Assembly (NCBI RefSeq): GCF_019753765.1
Contig: NZ_JAIJZW010000004.1
Span: 248,001 to 312,000 of the forward strand
Length of the DNA stretch: 64,000 bases
Source: Microbacterium marinilacus
GTDB lineage: Bacteria; Actinomycetota; Actinomycetes; Actinomycetales; Microbacteriaceae
Reading direction: 5' to 3'
Part shown: in pieces, positions 1 through 8,191 of the stretch
Layout: each line of letters starts with the position of its first letter
Position numbering within the stretch: position 1 is the stretch's first letter
Notes under the pieces: model-generated
What the model saw: the letters and a program-made list of their open reading frames with translations, nothing else
Database searches by the model: none
Told to the model about the DNA's origin: nothing
Program-made: the position numbers and the translations under genes

Positions 1-375
1 GAATGGGTCGGCCGGACGGCCGCGTCGCGGACGGCTTGCCGTCGCGCGCCGAGGAACGTCCGGGCTCCGCAGGGCAGGGCGGTGGGTAACACCCACCCGG
101 AGTGATCCGCGAGACAGTGCCACAGAAAGCAGACCGCCGGGGGCTCGCCCCCGGTAAGGGTGAAACGGTGGTGTAAGAGACCACCAGGGGTCGCGGCGAC
201 GCGATCCGCTCGGTAAACCTCGCCCGGAGCAAGACCAGACAGAGGATGTTGACGCGGCCCGCCGAGTCCTCGGGTAGGTCGCTAGAGCGGCACGGCAACG
301 TGTCGCCGAGAGAGATGGCCGTCGACGGGGCGCGAGCCCCCGAACAGAACCCGGCGTACAGGCCGGCCCATTCGC
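1..375 (+). ncRNA. rnpB: RNase P RNA, bacterial type A
   Basis: This is the catalytic RNA of ribonuclease P, which removes the 5' leader of tRNA precursors. Conserved core pieces are readable: GAGGAACGTCCGGGC near 50, the GGGTGAAACGGTGGTGTAAGAGACC segment near 158-182, an AGAGGATG stretch near 241 and the terminal ACAGAACCCGGCGTACAGGCC segment near 345. The first bases (GAATGGG) pair with CCCATTC at 367-373 to close helix P1, so the RNA is essentially complete. One or two bases of P1 may lie before the window. No T-rich terminator follows it. Confidence 0.97.
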
Positions 376-536
376 TTCATGACTTCTGATCAGGCGTCTC
401 CTTCTGCATGGAACGCCACCGGCGACGCGCTGAGCCGCGTGCGCTGGTGATCGTCCGTCCCGCCTCGTGGGAGCATGGACCCCGGCGTCCGCACGGGTCG
501 CGGCCGTCGAGACTCTGGCTTGAGAGGTGGGAACGC

Positions 537-1130
537 TTGACGCTGCTGCGCTTGGTCCGTCATGGCGAGACGGAATGGAACACCATGGGCCTCATTCAGG
601 GGCGGCGTGACATCCCCCTCAACGACCAGGGTCGTGTGCAGGCCGCGGACGCCGCCGCGAAGCTCGCCGGGCTGGAGTACGCCGCGGTGGTTGCCAGCCC
701 TCTCGTGCGAGCCTCGGAGACCGCTCGAATCATTGCGGACGAACTGCTCATCGACGCGGTCGAGCTCGATGAGGATCTCATGGAGCAGGCGTGGGGCGCG
801 GCCGAGGGGGTCGAGTGGAGCGACCTCGACGATGCGTTCCCGGACGGTCAGATCAAAGGTCGCGAACGAACCGGGCAGTTGGTCGAGCGCGCAGAACGAG
901 CCATGGACCGTATCGCGCGCGCCTACGCCGGACGCAACATCATCGTCGTCACCCATGGCGGGCTGATCAACGCCGTCAACCATCGAGCCGCGGCAGCCGA
1001 CCTGTCCGACGTCCGCGGTAGCGCCGGCAACGGCTCGATCAGCGACGTGGACGTCCACCCGGACAGTTCGGGCGGGGCGCCGTCGATCACTTACGCGACC
1101 GTGTCGGTCGTCGAGTCGGCGTTGGGCTGA
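537..1130 (+). CDS. Histidine phosphatase family protein (phosphoglycerate mutase-like)
   Basis: This is a cytoplasmic phosphatase or mutase-like enzyme of the histidine phosphatase superfamily, about 197 aa. The catalytic RHGETEW motif lies at residues 8-14, and a second active-site histidine lies in VVTHGG about 60 residues from the end. I chose the TTG at 537 because the protein then begins just before the catalytic motif, as in the family, and a GAGAGG ribosome-binding site lies just upstream. A longer frame opens at 408, but its extra 43 residues are arginine-rich and unlike the family. The substrate cannot be told from the sequence. The gene stands alone after rnpB and faces the minus-strand gene at 1539. 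Confidence 0.85.
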   Translation: MTLLRLVRHGETEWNTMGLIQGRRDIPLNDQGRVQAADAAAKLAGLEYAAVVASPLVRASETARIIADELLIDAVELDEDLMEQAWGAAEGVEWSDLDDAFPDGQIKGRERTGQLVERAERAMDRIARAYAGRNIIVVTHGGLINAVNHRAAAADLSDVRGSAGNGSISDVDVHPDSSGGAPSITYATVSVVESALG

Positions 1131-1416
1131 CTCCGTTCGCCAGGCCGCCGGCCTGACCTCCAACGCTGCTCCAGGCCCCTCGTCGAGCGGATTCAGCCCT
1201 TCATCGGCCTCTTGCCGAGAGTCGAAGGGGGCGCGGACGGCGTGCTCCCGGCCTCGGCTTCGCGTGGGGATCGTGCCGGGTCGCTCGTCATCGCCCCGGG
1301 GACAGACGTGGGCGCGGATGCGCCACGGGCGCCGGGTGTGTAGCGTTTTGGTAACGTCTCGCCCCAGTGCGCGGCGCACATCCCGCATCGCCCCACAGCG
1401 CCGCGGGCTGGGGAGT

Positions 1417-1456
1417 GCCCCTCTGCCGAGCATGCTCGGCGGAGGGGCGTTTTCGT
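1417..1456 (+). terminator. Strong rho-independent terminator in a 408-base gene-free stretch
   Basis: A 14-bp stem (GCCCCTCTGCCGAG with its near-perfect complement at 1435-1448, one G-T pair) is followed by GTTTTCGTG, a plus-strand terminator. It lies 290 bases after the phosphatase stop at 1130. The rest of 1131-1538 holds no convincing gene. The distance suggests either a long 3' UTR or an unannotated small RNA that ends here. Confidence 0.7.
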
Positions 1457-1538
1457 GTCGACCGCTTCTCGCCGAGGCGCGAAGGGGGGGGCGGGGCAGT
1501 GCCGTCGGCGCCGCCGTCTCGCCGCGCATCGGCGGCGG

Positions 1539-1823
1539 TCAGACGTCCCAGCCGTTCGCGACGGCCTCGGCGCGAAGCGCGTCCCGGCGAGCCTGCAGCG
1601 CCCGCTCCAGCTCGGCGGCTTGTGCCTCTCCGTCAGGCCGGCTGCGCCAGGTGAGGCCCAGCCGCGCGAACGAACGTGCGAGCGGCGTCCCGTCGTCGAG
1701 CTCCCTCCGCCCGCCGTACGCGACGATCTCGCGGACCAGCACGGACACGCGGTGGGTGACGGGATCGAGATCCCAGTTCAGGATGTCGGTGAGCCAATGA
1801 TCACCGGGTCCGCCTGCCGCCAC
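1539..1823 (-). CDS. Small conserved-looking hypothetical protein
   Basis: This encodes about 94 aa of unknown function, with no signal peptide or membrane segment. The C-terminal half (LERALQARRDALRAEA) looks like an amphipathic helix, and WDLDPVTHRVSVLVREIVAYGG reads as a normal folded protein segment. The start is uncertain. The GTG at 1823 is used here because no ATG lies upstream in this frame before ppgK. An ATG pair near 1831-1834 is in another frame and stops after 18 codons. The gene follows ppgK on the same strand with a gap of about 35 bases, so it may be cotranscribed with it. Confidence 0.55.
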   Translation of the reverse strand: MAAGGPGDHWLTDILNWDLDPVTHRVSVLVREIVAYGGRRELDDGTPLARSFARLGLTWRSRPDGEAQAAELERALQARRDALRAEAVANGWDV

Positions 1824-1858
1824 CAGGCCATCATGGCACCCGCGAAGCGACGTCGGCG

Positions 1859-2611
1859 TCAGAGAGCGAGGGAGGCCGCGCCGATGATGCCCGCGTTGTT
1901 CGCGTGGGTGGCGATGCGCATCTCAGCGCGAGTGCTGATGAGGGGCATGAACTTCTCGGGGTTCTTCGAGACGCCGCCGCCGACGAGGATCAGGTCGGGG
2001 GAGAAGAGGAACTCGAGGTGATCGTAGAACTCCTGCAGGCGCGCCGCCCAGTCCTTCCACGAGAGGTCGTCGCGCTCGCGCGCTGTCGGAGCGGCGTACT
2101 TCTCGATGGAGTCGCCGTTCCACTGCAGGTGGCCGAGCTCGGTGTTCGGGACGAGCGCCCCGTCGAACAGGAACGCCGAGCCGATCCCGGTGCCCAGGGT
2201 GGTGAGGACCGTGAGCCCCGGCTGGTCCGTCGCCCCGCCGTAGCGGAGCTCGGCCAGGCCTGCCGCGTCGGCGTCGTTGACGAAGTGGATCGCGTGTCCC
2301 AGGCCCTCTTCGAAGAACTTCTCGGCCTCGAAGTCCTGCCACTTGTGCGACACGTTCGCCGCCGACAGCGTCCGGCCGTTCTTCACGATGGTCGGGAAGC
2401 AGATGCCGACCTGCAGCTCGTCCGCGTCGTGGCCGAGCAGTCCGAGGAGCTCTCTCACCGTCGACAGGACGTCCTTGGGCTTCGCGCCCGCGGGGGTGGG
2501 AATACGGACCCGGTCGCTGACCAGTTCGCCATTCGCGAGGTCCACGATCCCGGCCTTCATGCCGGTGCCGCCGATGTCGATGCCGACGGCCCGATCCACG
2601 CTGTTCGCCAT
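1859..2611 (-). CDS. ppgK: Polyphosphate glucokinase (ROK family)
   Basis: PpgK phosphorylates glucose to glucose-6-phosphate using polyphosphate, and in many actinobacteria ATP, in the cytoplasm. The 250-aa protein has the ROK phosphate-binding motif GIDIGGTGMKAG at residues 10-21, a second ATPase motif TLGTGIGSAFLFDG near 140, and NTELGHLQWNGDSIEKY, typical of the polyphosphate-using branch. Its length matches the family (about 250-270 aa). The ATG at 2611 places the phosphate-binding loop correctly near the N-terminus. The gene is followed by the small gene at 1823. No sugar transporter is adjacent, so it probably serves general glucose entry into glycolysis. Confidence 0.93.
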   Translation of the reverse strand: MANSVDRAVGIDIGGTGMKAGIVDLANGELVSDRVRIPTPAGAKPKDVLSTVRELLGLLGHDADELQVGICFPTIVKNGRTLSAANVSHKWQDFEAEKFFEEGLGHAIHFVNDADAAGLAELRYGGATDQPGLTVLTTLGTGIGSAFLFDGALVPNTELGHLQWNGDSIEKYAAPTARERDDLSWKDWAARLQEFYDHLEFLFSPDLILVGGGVSKNPEKFMPLISTRAEMRIATHANNAGIIGAASLAL

Positions 2612-2672
2612 GCTCTCAGCCTAAGCGAGCGGGAGCCCCGTCGATGACGCGAGGCGGCCACGCGAACACGAA

Positions 2673-2698
2673 GACGCCGGCCCCGAAGAGCCGGCGTC
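2673..2698 (-). terminator. Hairpin terminator downstream of rbpA
   Basis: Arms GACGCCGGC (2673-2681) and GCCGGCGTC (2690-2698) form a perfect 9-bp stem. On the minus strand the loop contains CTTCGG, and TTCGTGTTCG follows. It begins 12 bases after the rbpA stop. Confidence 0.75.
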
Positions 2699-2710
2699 GT
2701 GGTGTGCGCG

Positions 2711-3091
2711 TTACGCGGTCTTGGCGCGGGTCGGGTCCTCGCCGGCGCCGCGTCGGGCACGGACGAACTCCAGGCGCTCCGCGAGGATCTCCTCGAGCTC
2801 CGGAAGCGTGCGCCGCTCGAGCAGCATGTCCCAGTGGGTGCGCGGGGCCTTGTCGCCGCTGTGGTCGACCTCGACGGTGCCGCCCTCGACCTTCAGCAGC
2901 GCCTCGCCACCGCAGCCGCGGCACTCCCAGGTCTCGGGGGCCTCAGCGTCAGCTGCGAACGTCAGCGTCGTGTCGCGGTCGCAGGCGGCACAGTGATACG
3001 TGTGCTGGGTTCGCTCCATGAACACGACGCCCTCTTCGCTCTGGAGGCTCTGGGCGCCGAGTCGGATTCCGCGAAGGCTGCGATCTGCCAT
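2711..3091 (-). CDS. rbpA: RNA polymerase-binding protein RbpA
   Basis: RbpA is an actinobacterial transcription factor that binds group 1/2 sigma factors and RNA polymerase and stabilises open promoter complexes. The 126-aa product starts MADRSLRGIRLGAQS, the usual N-terminal tail. It has a central domain with CAAC and CRGCGG cysteines (a zinc-type knuckle that some homologues keep), the basic linker, and the diagnostic sigma-interacting segment PRTHWDMLLERRTLPELEEIL, followed by a basic C-terminus. A hairpin terminator follows directly. The 120 bases upstream carry a weak TATACC -10-like element near 3119. It is monocistronic by its surroundings. Confidence 0.95.
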   Translation of the reverse strand: MADRSLRGIRLGAQSLQSEEGVVFMERTQHTYHCAACDRDTTLTFAADAEAPETWECRGCGGEALLKVEGGTVEVDHSGDKAPRTHWDMLLERRTLPELEEILAERLEFVRARRGAGEDPTRAKTA

Positions 3092-3212
3092 TGTGTGGTC
3101 CTCTCGTCAGGTGTCAGGTATAACGTTCCCGGCTGTGCGCATCATCCGAAGGGGTGGCCGCGGAGCGCCTTTCCCAGCGGAATCCCAGTTGTGAGCGACG
3201 GTCGAGGACGAG

Positions 3213-3971
3213 TCAGCGCGTGAGCGTCTCGATGGCGACGTCGGCACGGTCGGTCACCACTCCGTCGACGCCGAGCTCGACGAGCTCCAGCATCCGCTTC
3301 GGGTCGTTGACCGTCCAGACGTGCACCTCCACGTCGGACGCGTGCGCCCAGTCGATGAGGCGTGGCGTCAGCACGCGGATGGCACCGTGCCGTTCGGGGA
3401 TCTGGAGGGCGTCGAGACCGCGCAGCAGCCTCATGCCGGCGGGCCTCAGCCGCATCGCCACGGCGGCGACGAGGCGAGCGATCGTACGCGATCCGGGCGA
3501 GGTCGCCGGCCGCGACGGGCCCGCCGCATGGAGCGCGGCCAGACGCCGCTCGTCCGAAAAGCTCGTGATGAGCACGCGGTCGGCGTGGGCGGCGACTGCG
3601 CGGCCCACCCGGCCGGCTGCCGTCGGCACCTTCACGTCCAGGTTGAAGCGTGTCCTCGGGAAGGCCTCCAGCGCCTGGTCGAGCGTCGCGAGACCGCCGC
3701 GCTCTTCCATCAGCCGTTCGAGCTCACGCAGCGTGACCTCCGCGATAGGGCGGGGGTCGCCGGTGACGCGATCCAGGGTGTCGTCGTGGAAGAGGACCAC
3801 ATGGCCGTCCGACGTGAGATGGCAGTCGGACTCCACGTATGCCGCGCCGGCGGCGTGGGCCGCGGCGATGGCGCCGAACGAGTTCTCGGCGACGTCGTCC
3901 TCAGGCACGGCCAGGCCGCGATGGGCGAGGACGCGCGGATGGGCCGTGCCGCGCAGGTACGGGTGGGTCAC
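3213..3971 (-). CDS. Glycerophosphodiester phosphodiesterase family protein
   Basis: This enzyme hydrolyses glycerophosphodiesters to glycerol-3-phosphate and an alcohol. The 252-aa protein has the GDPD core in order: VLAHRGLAVPE (catalytic His-Arg), ENSFGAI, an ESD metal-ligand motif, and LFHDDTLDRVTG (second His). Near the C-terminus are VHVWTVND and GVDGVVTDRAD, typical of TIM-barrel GDPDs. The GTG at 3971 overlaps the stop of the SPFH gene by four bases (GTGA), which fixes the start and implies coupling. No signal peptide is seen, so it is probably cytosolic. It is the last gene of the nfeD-SPFH-GDPD operon, suggesting a link to membrane lipid turnover. Confidence 0.88.
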   Translation of the reverse strand: MTHPYLRGTAHPRVLAHRGLAVPEDDVAENSFGAIAAAHAAGAAYVESDCHLTSDGHVVLFHDDTLDRVTGDPRPIAEVTLRELERLMEERGGLATLDQALEAFPRTRFNLDVKVPTAAGRVGRAVAAHADRVLITSFSDERRLAALHAAGPSRPATSPGSRTIARLVAAVAMRLRPAGMRLLRGLDALQIPERHGAIRVLTPRLIDWAHASDVEVHVWTVNDPKRMLELVELGVDGVVTDRADVAIETLTR

Positions 3972-4873
3972 GCCCGGTCCGCGGGTGCCCCGCCCCGCGC
4001 GAAGCCGCCCGTGATGCCCTTGAGCGCCTCCGTCAGCTCGCTGGGGATGATCCACATCTTGCTGCTCTCGCCCTCGGCGATCTTCGGCAGCGTCTGCAGG
4101 TACTGGTAGGCGAGGAGCTTGTCGTCGGGCTGGCCGGCGTGGATCGCGTTGAAGACGTTCTGGATGGCCTCCGACTCGCCCTGCGCGCGCAGCACCTGCG
4201 CCTGCTTGTCGCCCTCGGCCTTCAGGATCTCGGCCTGCCGAGCGCCCTCCGCGACGAGGATCTGCGACTGCTTGTGCCCCTCGGCGGTGAGGATCGCCGC
4301 ACGACGGTCTCGCTCGGCGCGCATCTGCTTCTCCATCGCGTCCTGCAGCGTCACGGGCGGGTCGATCGCCTTCAGCTCGACGCGGCTGACCTTGATGCCC
4401 CAGTGGCCGGTGGCCTCGTCGAGGGTGGCATTGAGCTTGCCGTTGATCACGTCGCGGCTGACCAGGGCCTCCTCGAGGTTGAGACCACCCACCACGTTGC
4501 GCAGCGTCGTGATCGACAGCTGCTCGACGGCGCCGAGGTAGTTCGCGATCTCGTACGTCGCGGCGCGCGGGTCGGTGACCCGGAAGTACACGACGACGTC
4601 GACGGCCACGGAGAGGTTGTCCTCCGTGATGACCTGCTGCGGGGGAAACGACACCACCTGCTCGCGCAGGTCGACCCGCGAGCGCGGACGGTCGATGATC
4701 GGGAACAGCAGGTGCGGGCCGCCGTAGAGCGTCCGGTGGTAACGGCCGAGGCGCTCGATGATGAAGGCCTCGCTCTGGGGGACGATGCGGATCGCCTGGA
4801 CCAGCACCGTGATGACCACGATCACGATCGCGGCCGCCAGGATCCACAGCAAGACCGTTCCGACGATGTCCAT
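3968..4873 (-). CDS. SPFH/band 7 (stomatin-like) membrane protein
   Basis: This is a 301-aa stomatin/prohibitin-type protein that scaffolds membrane microdomains and is thought to work with NfeD. One N-terminal membrane helix (residues about 5-27) is followed by the band 7 domain. Its signatures include IVPQSEAFIIERLGRYHRTL, GGPHLLFPIIDRPRSRVDLRE and DNLSVAVDVVVYFRVTDP. A long alanine/glutamate-rich coiled coil (RAERDRRAAILTAEG onward, about residues 185-240) follows and probably drives oligomerisation. It starts three bases after the nfeD stop, the classical partner arrangement. Confidence 0.92.
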   Translation of the reverse strand: MDIVGTVLLWILAAAIVIVVITVLVQAIRIVPQSEAFIIERLGRYHRTLYGGPHLLFPIIDRPRSRVDLREQVVSFPPQQVITEDNLSVAVDVVVYFRVTDPRAATYEIANYLGAVEQLSITTLRNVVGGLNLEEALVSRDVINGKLNATLDEATGHWGIKVSRVELKAIDPPVTLQDAMEKQMRAERDRRAAILTAEGHKQSQILVAEGARQAEILKAEGDKQAQVLRAQGESEAIQNVFNAIHAGQPDDKLLAYQYLQTLPKIAEGESSKMWIIPSELTEALKGITGGFARGGAPADRA

Positions 4874-4876
4874 GAC

Positions 4877-5362
4877 TCAGGCCTCCTGAGGGCCGGTGGG
4901 GGTGGGGAACCCGGCGGGAGCCGGGGACACGATGGCGGTGGCGCCCTGGATGGACTCGACCACGACCGGGGTCTGCGGCGGCAGGTCCGAGCCGTGCTGC
5001 ACACGGGCCGACCAGGAGTCGCCGTTGACGAGCTTCACGCGGCCGGCAAGAGCGGTGACGGTCTCGGTCACGACGCCTCGGAGCCCCACCAACGCCTCGA
5101 CGTTGAACTTCTGAGGATCGGCGCCGCGTCGCAGACGCCGCAGCAGAGGCGGGCGAAGCAGGGCGAGGAAGGCCACGGCCGCGACGGCGGCGATGATGAT
5201 CTGCAACCAGATCGGCGCATCCGCGAACGCCGACACGATGCCCGCGACCGAGCCGAAGGCGAGCATCAGGAAGGTGAGCTCTCCCGAAACGATCTCGATC
5301 GCGAGGAAAAGGGCGATGAGCACGAGCCAGCCGACCCAGGCGAACTCCACGATGACGTCCAT
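4877..5362 (-). CDS. NfeD family protein
   Basis: This is a 161-aa membrane protein of the short NfeD type. Two or three hydrophobic helices cover residues about 8-70 (FAWVGWLVLIALFLAIEI and ITIAAVAAVAFLALL-like stretches). They are followed by an OB-fold C-terminal domain (LVGLRGVVTETVT, LVNGDSWSARVQ, VVVESIQGATAIVSP). NfeD proteins pair with SPFH proteins, and the two genes are adjacent here. There is no N-terminal ClpP-class protease domain, so this is the truncated NfeD subtype. It is the first gene of a three-gene operon transcribed from the 198-base divergent region shared with the SDR gene. Confidence 0.9.
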   Translation of the reverse strand: MDVIVEFAWVGWLVLIALFLAIEIVSGELTFLMLAFGSVAGIVSAFADAPIWLQIIIAAVAAVAFLALLRPPLLRRLRRGADPQKFNVEALVGLRGVVTETVTALAGRVKLVNGDSWSARVQHGSDLPPQTPVVVESIQGATAIVSPAPAGFPTPTGPQEA

Positions 5363-5560
5363 GCGGCCTCCTTGCCCCGCACCCTATCAGCGGGCAATGA
5401 CGCCGCGGGGCGGCAGGCACCCGTCCCGCACAAGGGCACGGGCGCGACATTGGAGGCTCACGACAGGGGCACGGCGCCGCGGATTGCTAGTGTCGAACGG
5501 ATCCCGTCGGCAGTCCATGGCGGGTCCGTGCCGAAACCGTCCCGCCGTCAGGAGCCCCAC

Positions 5561-6352
5561 GTGACCGACGCCCCCTCGCAGCCCATCGCCCCCGGAACGC
5601 TGAGCGGCACGGTCGCGCTCGTGACCGGCTCGTCGCGAGGCATCGGCGCCGACACCGTGCGCTACCTCGCGCAGGCCGGCGCGGACGTCGTGATCAACTT
5701 CCGCAACAAGGCGCCGCGGGCGGAGAAGCTCGCGGCCGAGGTACGAGAGCTCGGCGTCCGTGCGCTCGTCGTCGGCGCGGACCTCACCGAGCAGCCGACC
5801 ATCGACGCCATGTTCGAGGCTGTGAAGGAGGAGTTCGGCCGTCTCGACGTGCTCGTGCTGAACGCGTCGGGCGGTATGGAGTCGGGCATGGCCGAGGACT
5901 ACGCGCTGCGGCTGAACCGCGACGCGCAGGTCGGCGCCCTGCAGGCGGCCCTGCCGCTGCTCGAGGCCTCCACCGCCGAGGGAGGCGCCCGGGTGGTGTT
6001 CGTGACGAGCCACCAGGCGCACTTCATCCGCACCACTCCGACGATGCCCGAGTACGAGCCCGTGGCGCTGTCGAAGCGCGCCGGCGAGGACGCCCTGCGT
6101 GAGCTCATCCCCTCGCTGGAGGCCAAGGGCATCGGCTTCACGGTGGTCTCCGGCGACATGATCGAGGGCACCATCACCGCCACGCTGCTCGAGCGCGCCA
6201 ACCCCGGCGCGATCGCGGAGCGCCGCGAGTCGGCCGGAAAGCTCTACAACGTGTCCGAGTTCGCCGCGGAGGTCGCCCAGGCCGCCGTCGACCCGGTGCC
6301 GGCCGACAACACGCGCCTCGTCGGCGACGTCAGCGCCTTCGCCGCGGAGTGA
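5561..6352 (+). CDS. SDR family oxidoreductase lacking the usual catalytic tyrosine
   Basis: This is a 263-aa short-chain dehydrogenase/reductase. The N-terminal Rossmann motif VTGSSRGIG (about residues 22-30) binds NAD(P), and NASGG is the structural NAG-type motif. A serine is present in VFVTSHQAHF. The YxxxK motif is altered: the segment reads YEPVALSKRAGED. Lys is kept, but the residue four positions before it is Val, and the Tyr lies seven positions before it. The GTG at 5561 has an AGGAG just upstream and the Rossmann motif at the normal depth. It is divergent from nfeD and lies 18 bases before pabA. Its substrate is unknown. Confidence 0.85.
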   Translation: MTDAPSQPIAPGTLSGTVALVTGSSRGIGADTVRYLAQAGADVVINFRNKAPRAEKLAAEVRELGVRALVVGADLTEQPTIDAMFEAVKEEFGRLDVLVLNASGGMESGMAEDYALRLNRDAQVGALQAALPLLEASTAEGGARVVFVTSHQAHFIRTTPTMPEYEPVALSKRAGEDALRELIPSLEAKGIGFTVVSGDMIEGTITATLLERANPGAIAERRESAGKLYNVSEFAAEVAQAAVDPVPADNTRLVGDVSAFAAE

Positions 6353-6370
6353 CGCCCGCACAATAGAGCC

Positions 6371-6943
6371 ATGCCCTCGCACGATGTGGTCGTCGTCGAC
6401 CACCACGACAGCTACACGGGCAACCTCGTGCACCTGATCGCGAGGGTGACCGGAGGGCTGCCGCGCGTCGTGGAGCACGACGAGTGCACGGCGTCCGACG
6501 TGCTCCGACACGACTACGTGGTGCTGTCGCCCGGACCGGGACACCCGGGTGATCCGCACGACTTCGCGGTCGGGCGTGAGGTGCTGCGCGCCGGCGAGCG
6601 ACCGGTGCTGGGCGTGTGCCTCGGGATGCAGGGCATCGTCACGGCCTTCGGCGGCGTCGTCGAACGGGTCGATCCCGGGCACGGCGTCGACGCCACGGTC
6701 CGGCACGACGGCGAGGCACTGTTCGCCGGTGTCCCGGACGGGTTCCGGGCGATCCGCTACCACTCGCTCGCCGCCCTGCGGCTGTCCGACGAGGTGCGGG
6801 TCACGGCGACCGACGAGCGCACGGGACTCGTGATGGGCGTCGCGCACCGGACGCTGCCGGTCGTCGGAGTGCAGTTCCATCCCGAGTCGGTGCTGACGGA
6901 GCACGGCGAGCTGCTGGTGCGCAACTTCCTGGGCGCGGCATGA
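6371..6943 (+). CDS. pabA: Aminodeoxychorismate synthase glutamine amidotransferase subunit
   Basis: PabA releases ammonia from glutamine for PabB in p-aminobenzoate (folate) synthesis. The same family also serves anthranilate synthase as TrpG. The 190-aa class I GATase shows VVVDHHDSYTGNLVHL at the N-terminus, LSPGPGHPGDP, the nucleophile loop GVCLGMQ (Cys about residue 81), and the catalytic His-Glu in GVQFHPES. It overlaps the next gene by four bases (ATGA), so subunit synthesis is probably coupled. Choosing pabA over trpG rests on the neighbouring pabB. Confidence 0.88.
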   Translation: MPSHDVVVVDHHDSYTGNLVHLIARVTGGLPRVVEHDECTASDVLRHDYVVLSPGPGHPGDPHDFAVGREVLRAGERPVLGVCLGMQGIVTAFGGVVERVDPGHGVDATVRHDGEALFAGVPDGFRAIRYHSLAALRLSDEVRVTATDERTGLVMGVAHRTLPVVGVQFHPESVLTEHGELLVRNFLGAA

Positions 6944-8160
6944 GCGACGGGGACGGCGAGGGCTGGCCCGGCGCCCCGACGGGGGAGAGGTGGGCGTGGC
7001 TGCAGGCCGGCGACGGCGGGCCCGAGCTGGTACGGCTCGACCCGATGGACGTCTCGCTGAGCTACGACGCCGCGTCGCGCCGGGTGACCCGGCATGCCGA
7101 TGGACGATCGGAGGTCGTCGGCGACGACGTCTTCGCGGCGCTGGGGGAGGAGCTCGCCGCAGGACGTCCGGAGGACCGCTGGTACGGCTATCTCGGCTAC
7201 GCTGCGCGACCGGACCTGCCGGCTCGCCCGGACGGTCGCCTGCCGGACGCGGTGTGGATGCGGCCGTCGCACCTCCGCCGGCAGCCCGCGCCCGCGCCTG
7301 CCCCCGGTGAGATCTCGGCGCCCGAGCATGCGGCGACTCCCGACTGGTACGCGGTCGCGTTCTCCGAGGTCCAGGAGCAGCTGCACGCCGGCAACTCGTA
7401 CGAGGTGAACCTGACGTACCGCGCTGCCGTGCGCAGCGGTCGCGACCCGCTCGACGCGTTCCTCCGGCTGAGCGCCCTGAACCCGGCGCCGTACGCCGCG
7501 TACGTGCATCACGACGTGCCGGGCGCCCGCGCGTTCGTCGCGAGCTCGTCTCCCGAGCGGTACGCACGCGTCGAGGCGGCCGGCGGCGTGCGGACGCTGG
7601 AGGCGAAGCCCATCAAGGGCACGACGCCCCGGGGTGCGACGGCGGAGGCGGACGCCGCGGCGTCGGAGCTGCTCGCGACGGACCCGCGGTTCCGCTCCGA
7701 GAACCTCATGATCGTCGACCTGCTGCGCCACGATCTGTCGCAGGTGTGCGAGGTCGGCACCGTCGAGGTGCCGACGCTGATGGCCGTGGAGTCGTACGCG
7801 TCGGTGCATCAGCTGGTGTCCACGGTGCGGGGTGCGCTGCGCGACGACGTCGGGACGGTGGCGGCCCTGCGGGCGCTGTTCCCCGCCGGGTCGATGACGG
7901 GCGCGCCGAAGCTGCGGACGATGCAGATCATCGAGGACGTCGAGGAGACGCCGCGCGGGGTCTACGCGGGCGCCCTGGGGTGGATCGGCGCGGACGGGCG
8001 GGCCGATCTGGGCGTGGTCATCCGGAGCCTGATGACGGCCGGCGACGGGGAGTACCTGCTGGGGACCGGCGGCGGCATCACCGTGCAGTCGCAGGCGGAC
8101 GACGAGTACGCCGAGTCGCGCTGGAAGGCCGAGCGGCTGCTGCGCGCGCTGCGCGATTGA
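6940..8160 (+). CDS. pabB: Aminodeoxychorismate synthase component I
   Basis: This is a 406-aa chorismate-binding enzyme. With PabA it converts chorismate and glutamine to aminodeoxychorismate for folate synthesis. The C-terminal chorismate-binding domain is clear: GNSYEVNLTYR, SSSPERYARV, the EAKPIKGTTPRG loop, SENLMIVDLLRHDLSQV, FPAGSMTGAPKLRTM and GTGGGITVQS. Use of KPIKGT, with Lys, is the PabB-like pattern; TrpE proteins usually have PIAGT. The N-terminal part is short and variable. The start ATG overlaps the pabA stop. It ends 31 bases from the convergent AEC transporter gene. Confidence 0.9.
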   Translation: MSDGDGEGWPGAPTGERWAWLQAGDGGPELVRLDPMDVSLSYDAASRRVTRHADGRSEVVGDDVFAALGEELAAGRPEDRWYGYLGYAARPDLPARPDGRLPDAVWMRPSHLRRQPAPAPAPGEISAPEHAATPDWYAVAFSEVQEQLHAGNSYEVNLTYRAAVRSGRDPLDAFLRLSALNPAPYAAYVHHDVPGARAFVASSSPERYARVEAAGGVRTLEAKPIKGTTPRGATAEADAAASELLATDPRFRSENLMIVDLLRHDLSQVCEVGTVEVPTLMAVESYASVHQLVSTVRGALRDDVGTVAALRALFPAGSMTGAPKLRTMQIIEDVEETPRGVYAGALGWIGADGRADLGVVIRSLMTAGDGEYLLGTGGGITVQSQADDEYAESRWKAERLLRALRD

Positions 8161-8191
8161 CCGCGCCGGCGCCCTGCGCGTCCGGCCCTGA

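Noticed and set aside
408..536. Upstream extension of the histidine phosphatase.
   Set aside because: Arg-rich low-quality sequence; the TTG at 537 has a ribosome-binding site and fits the family.
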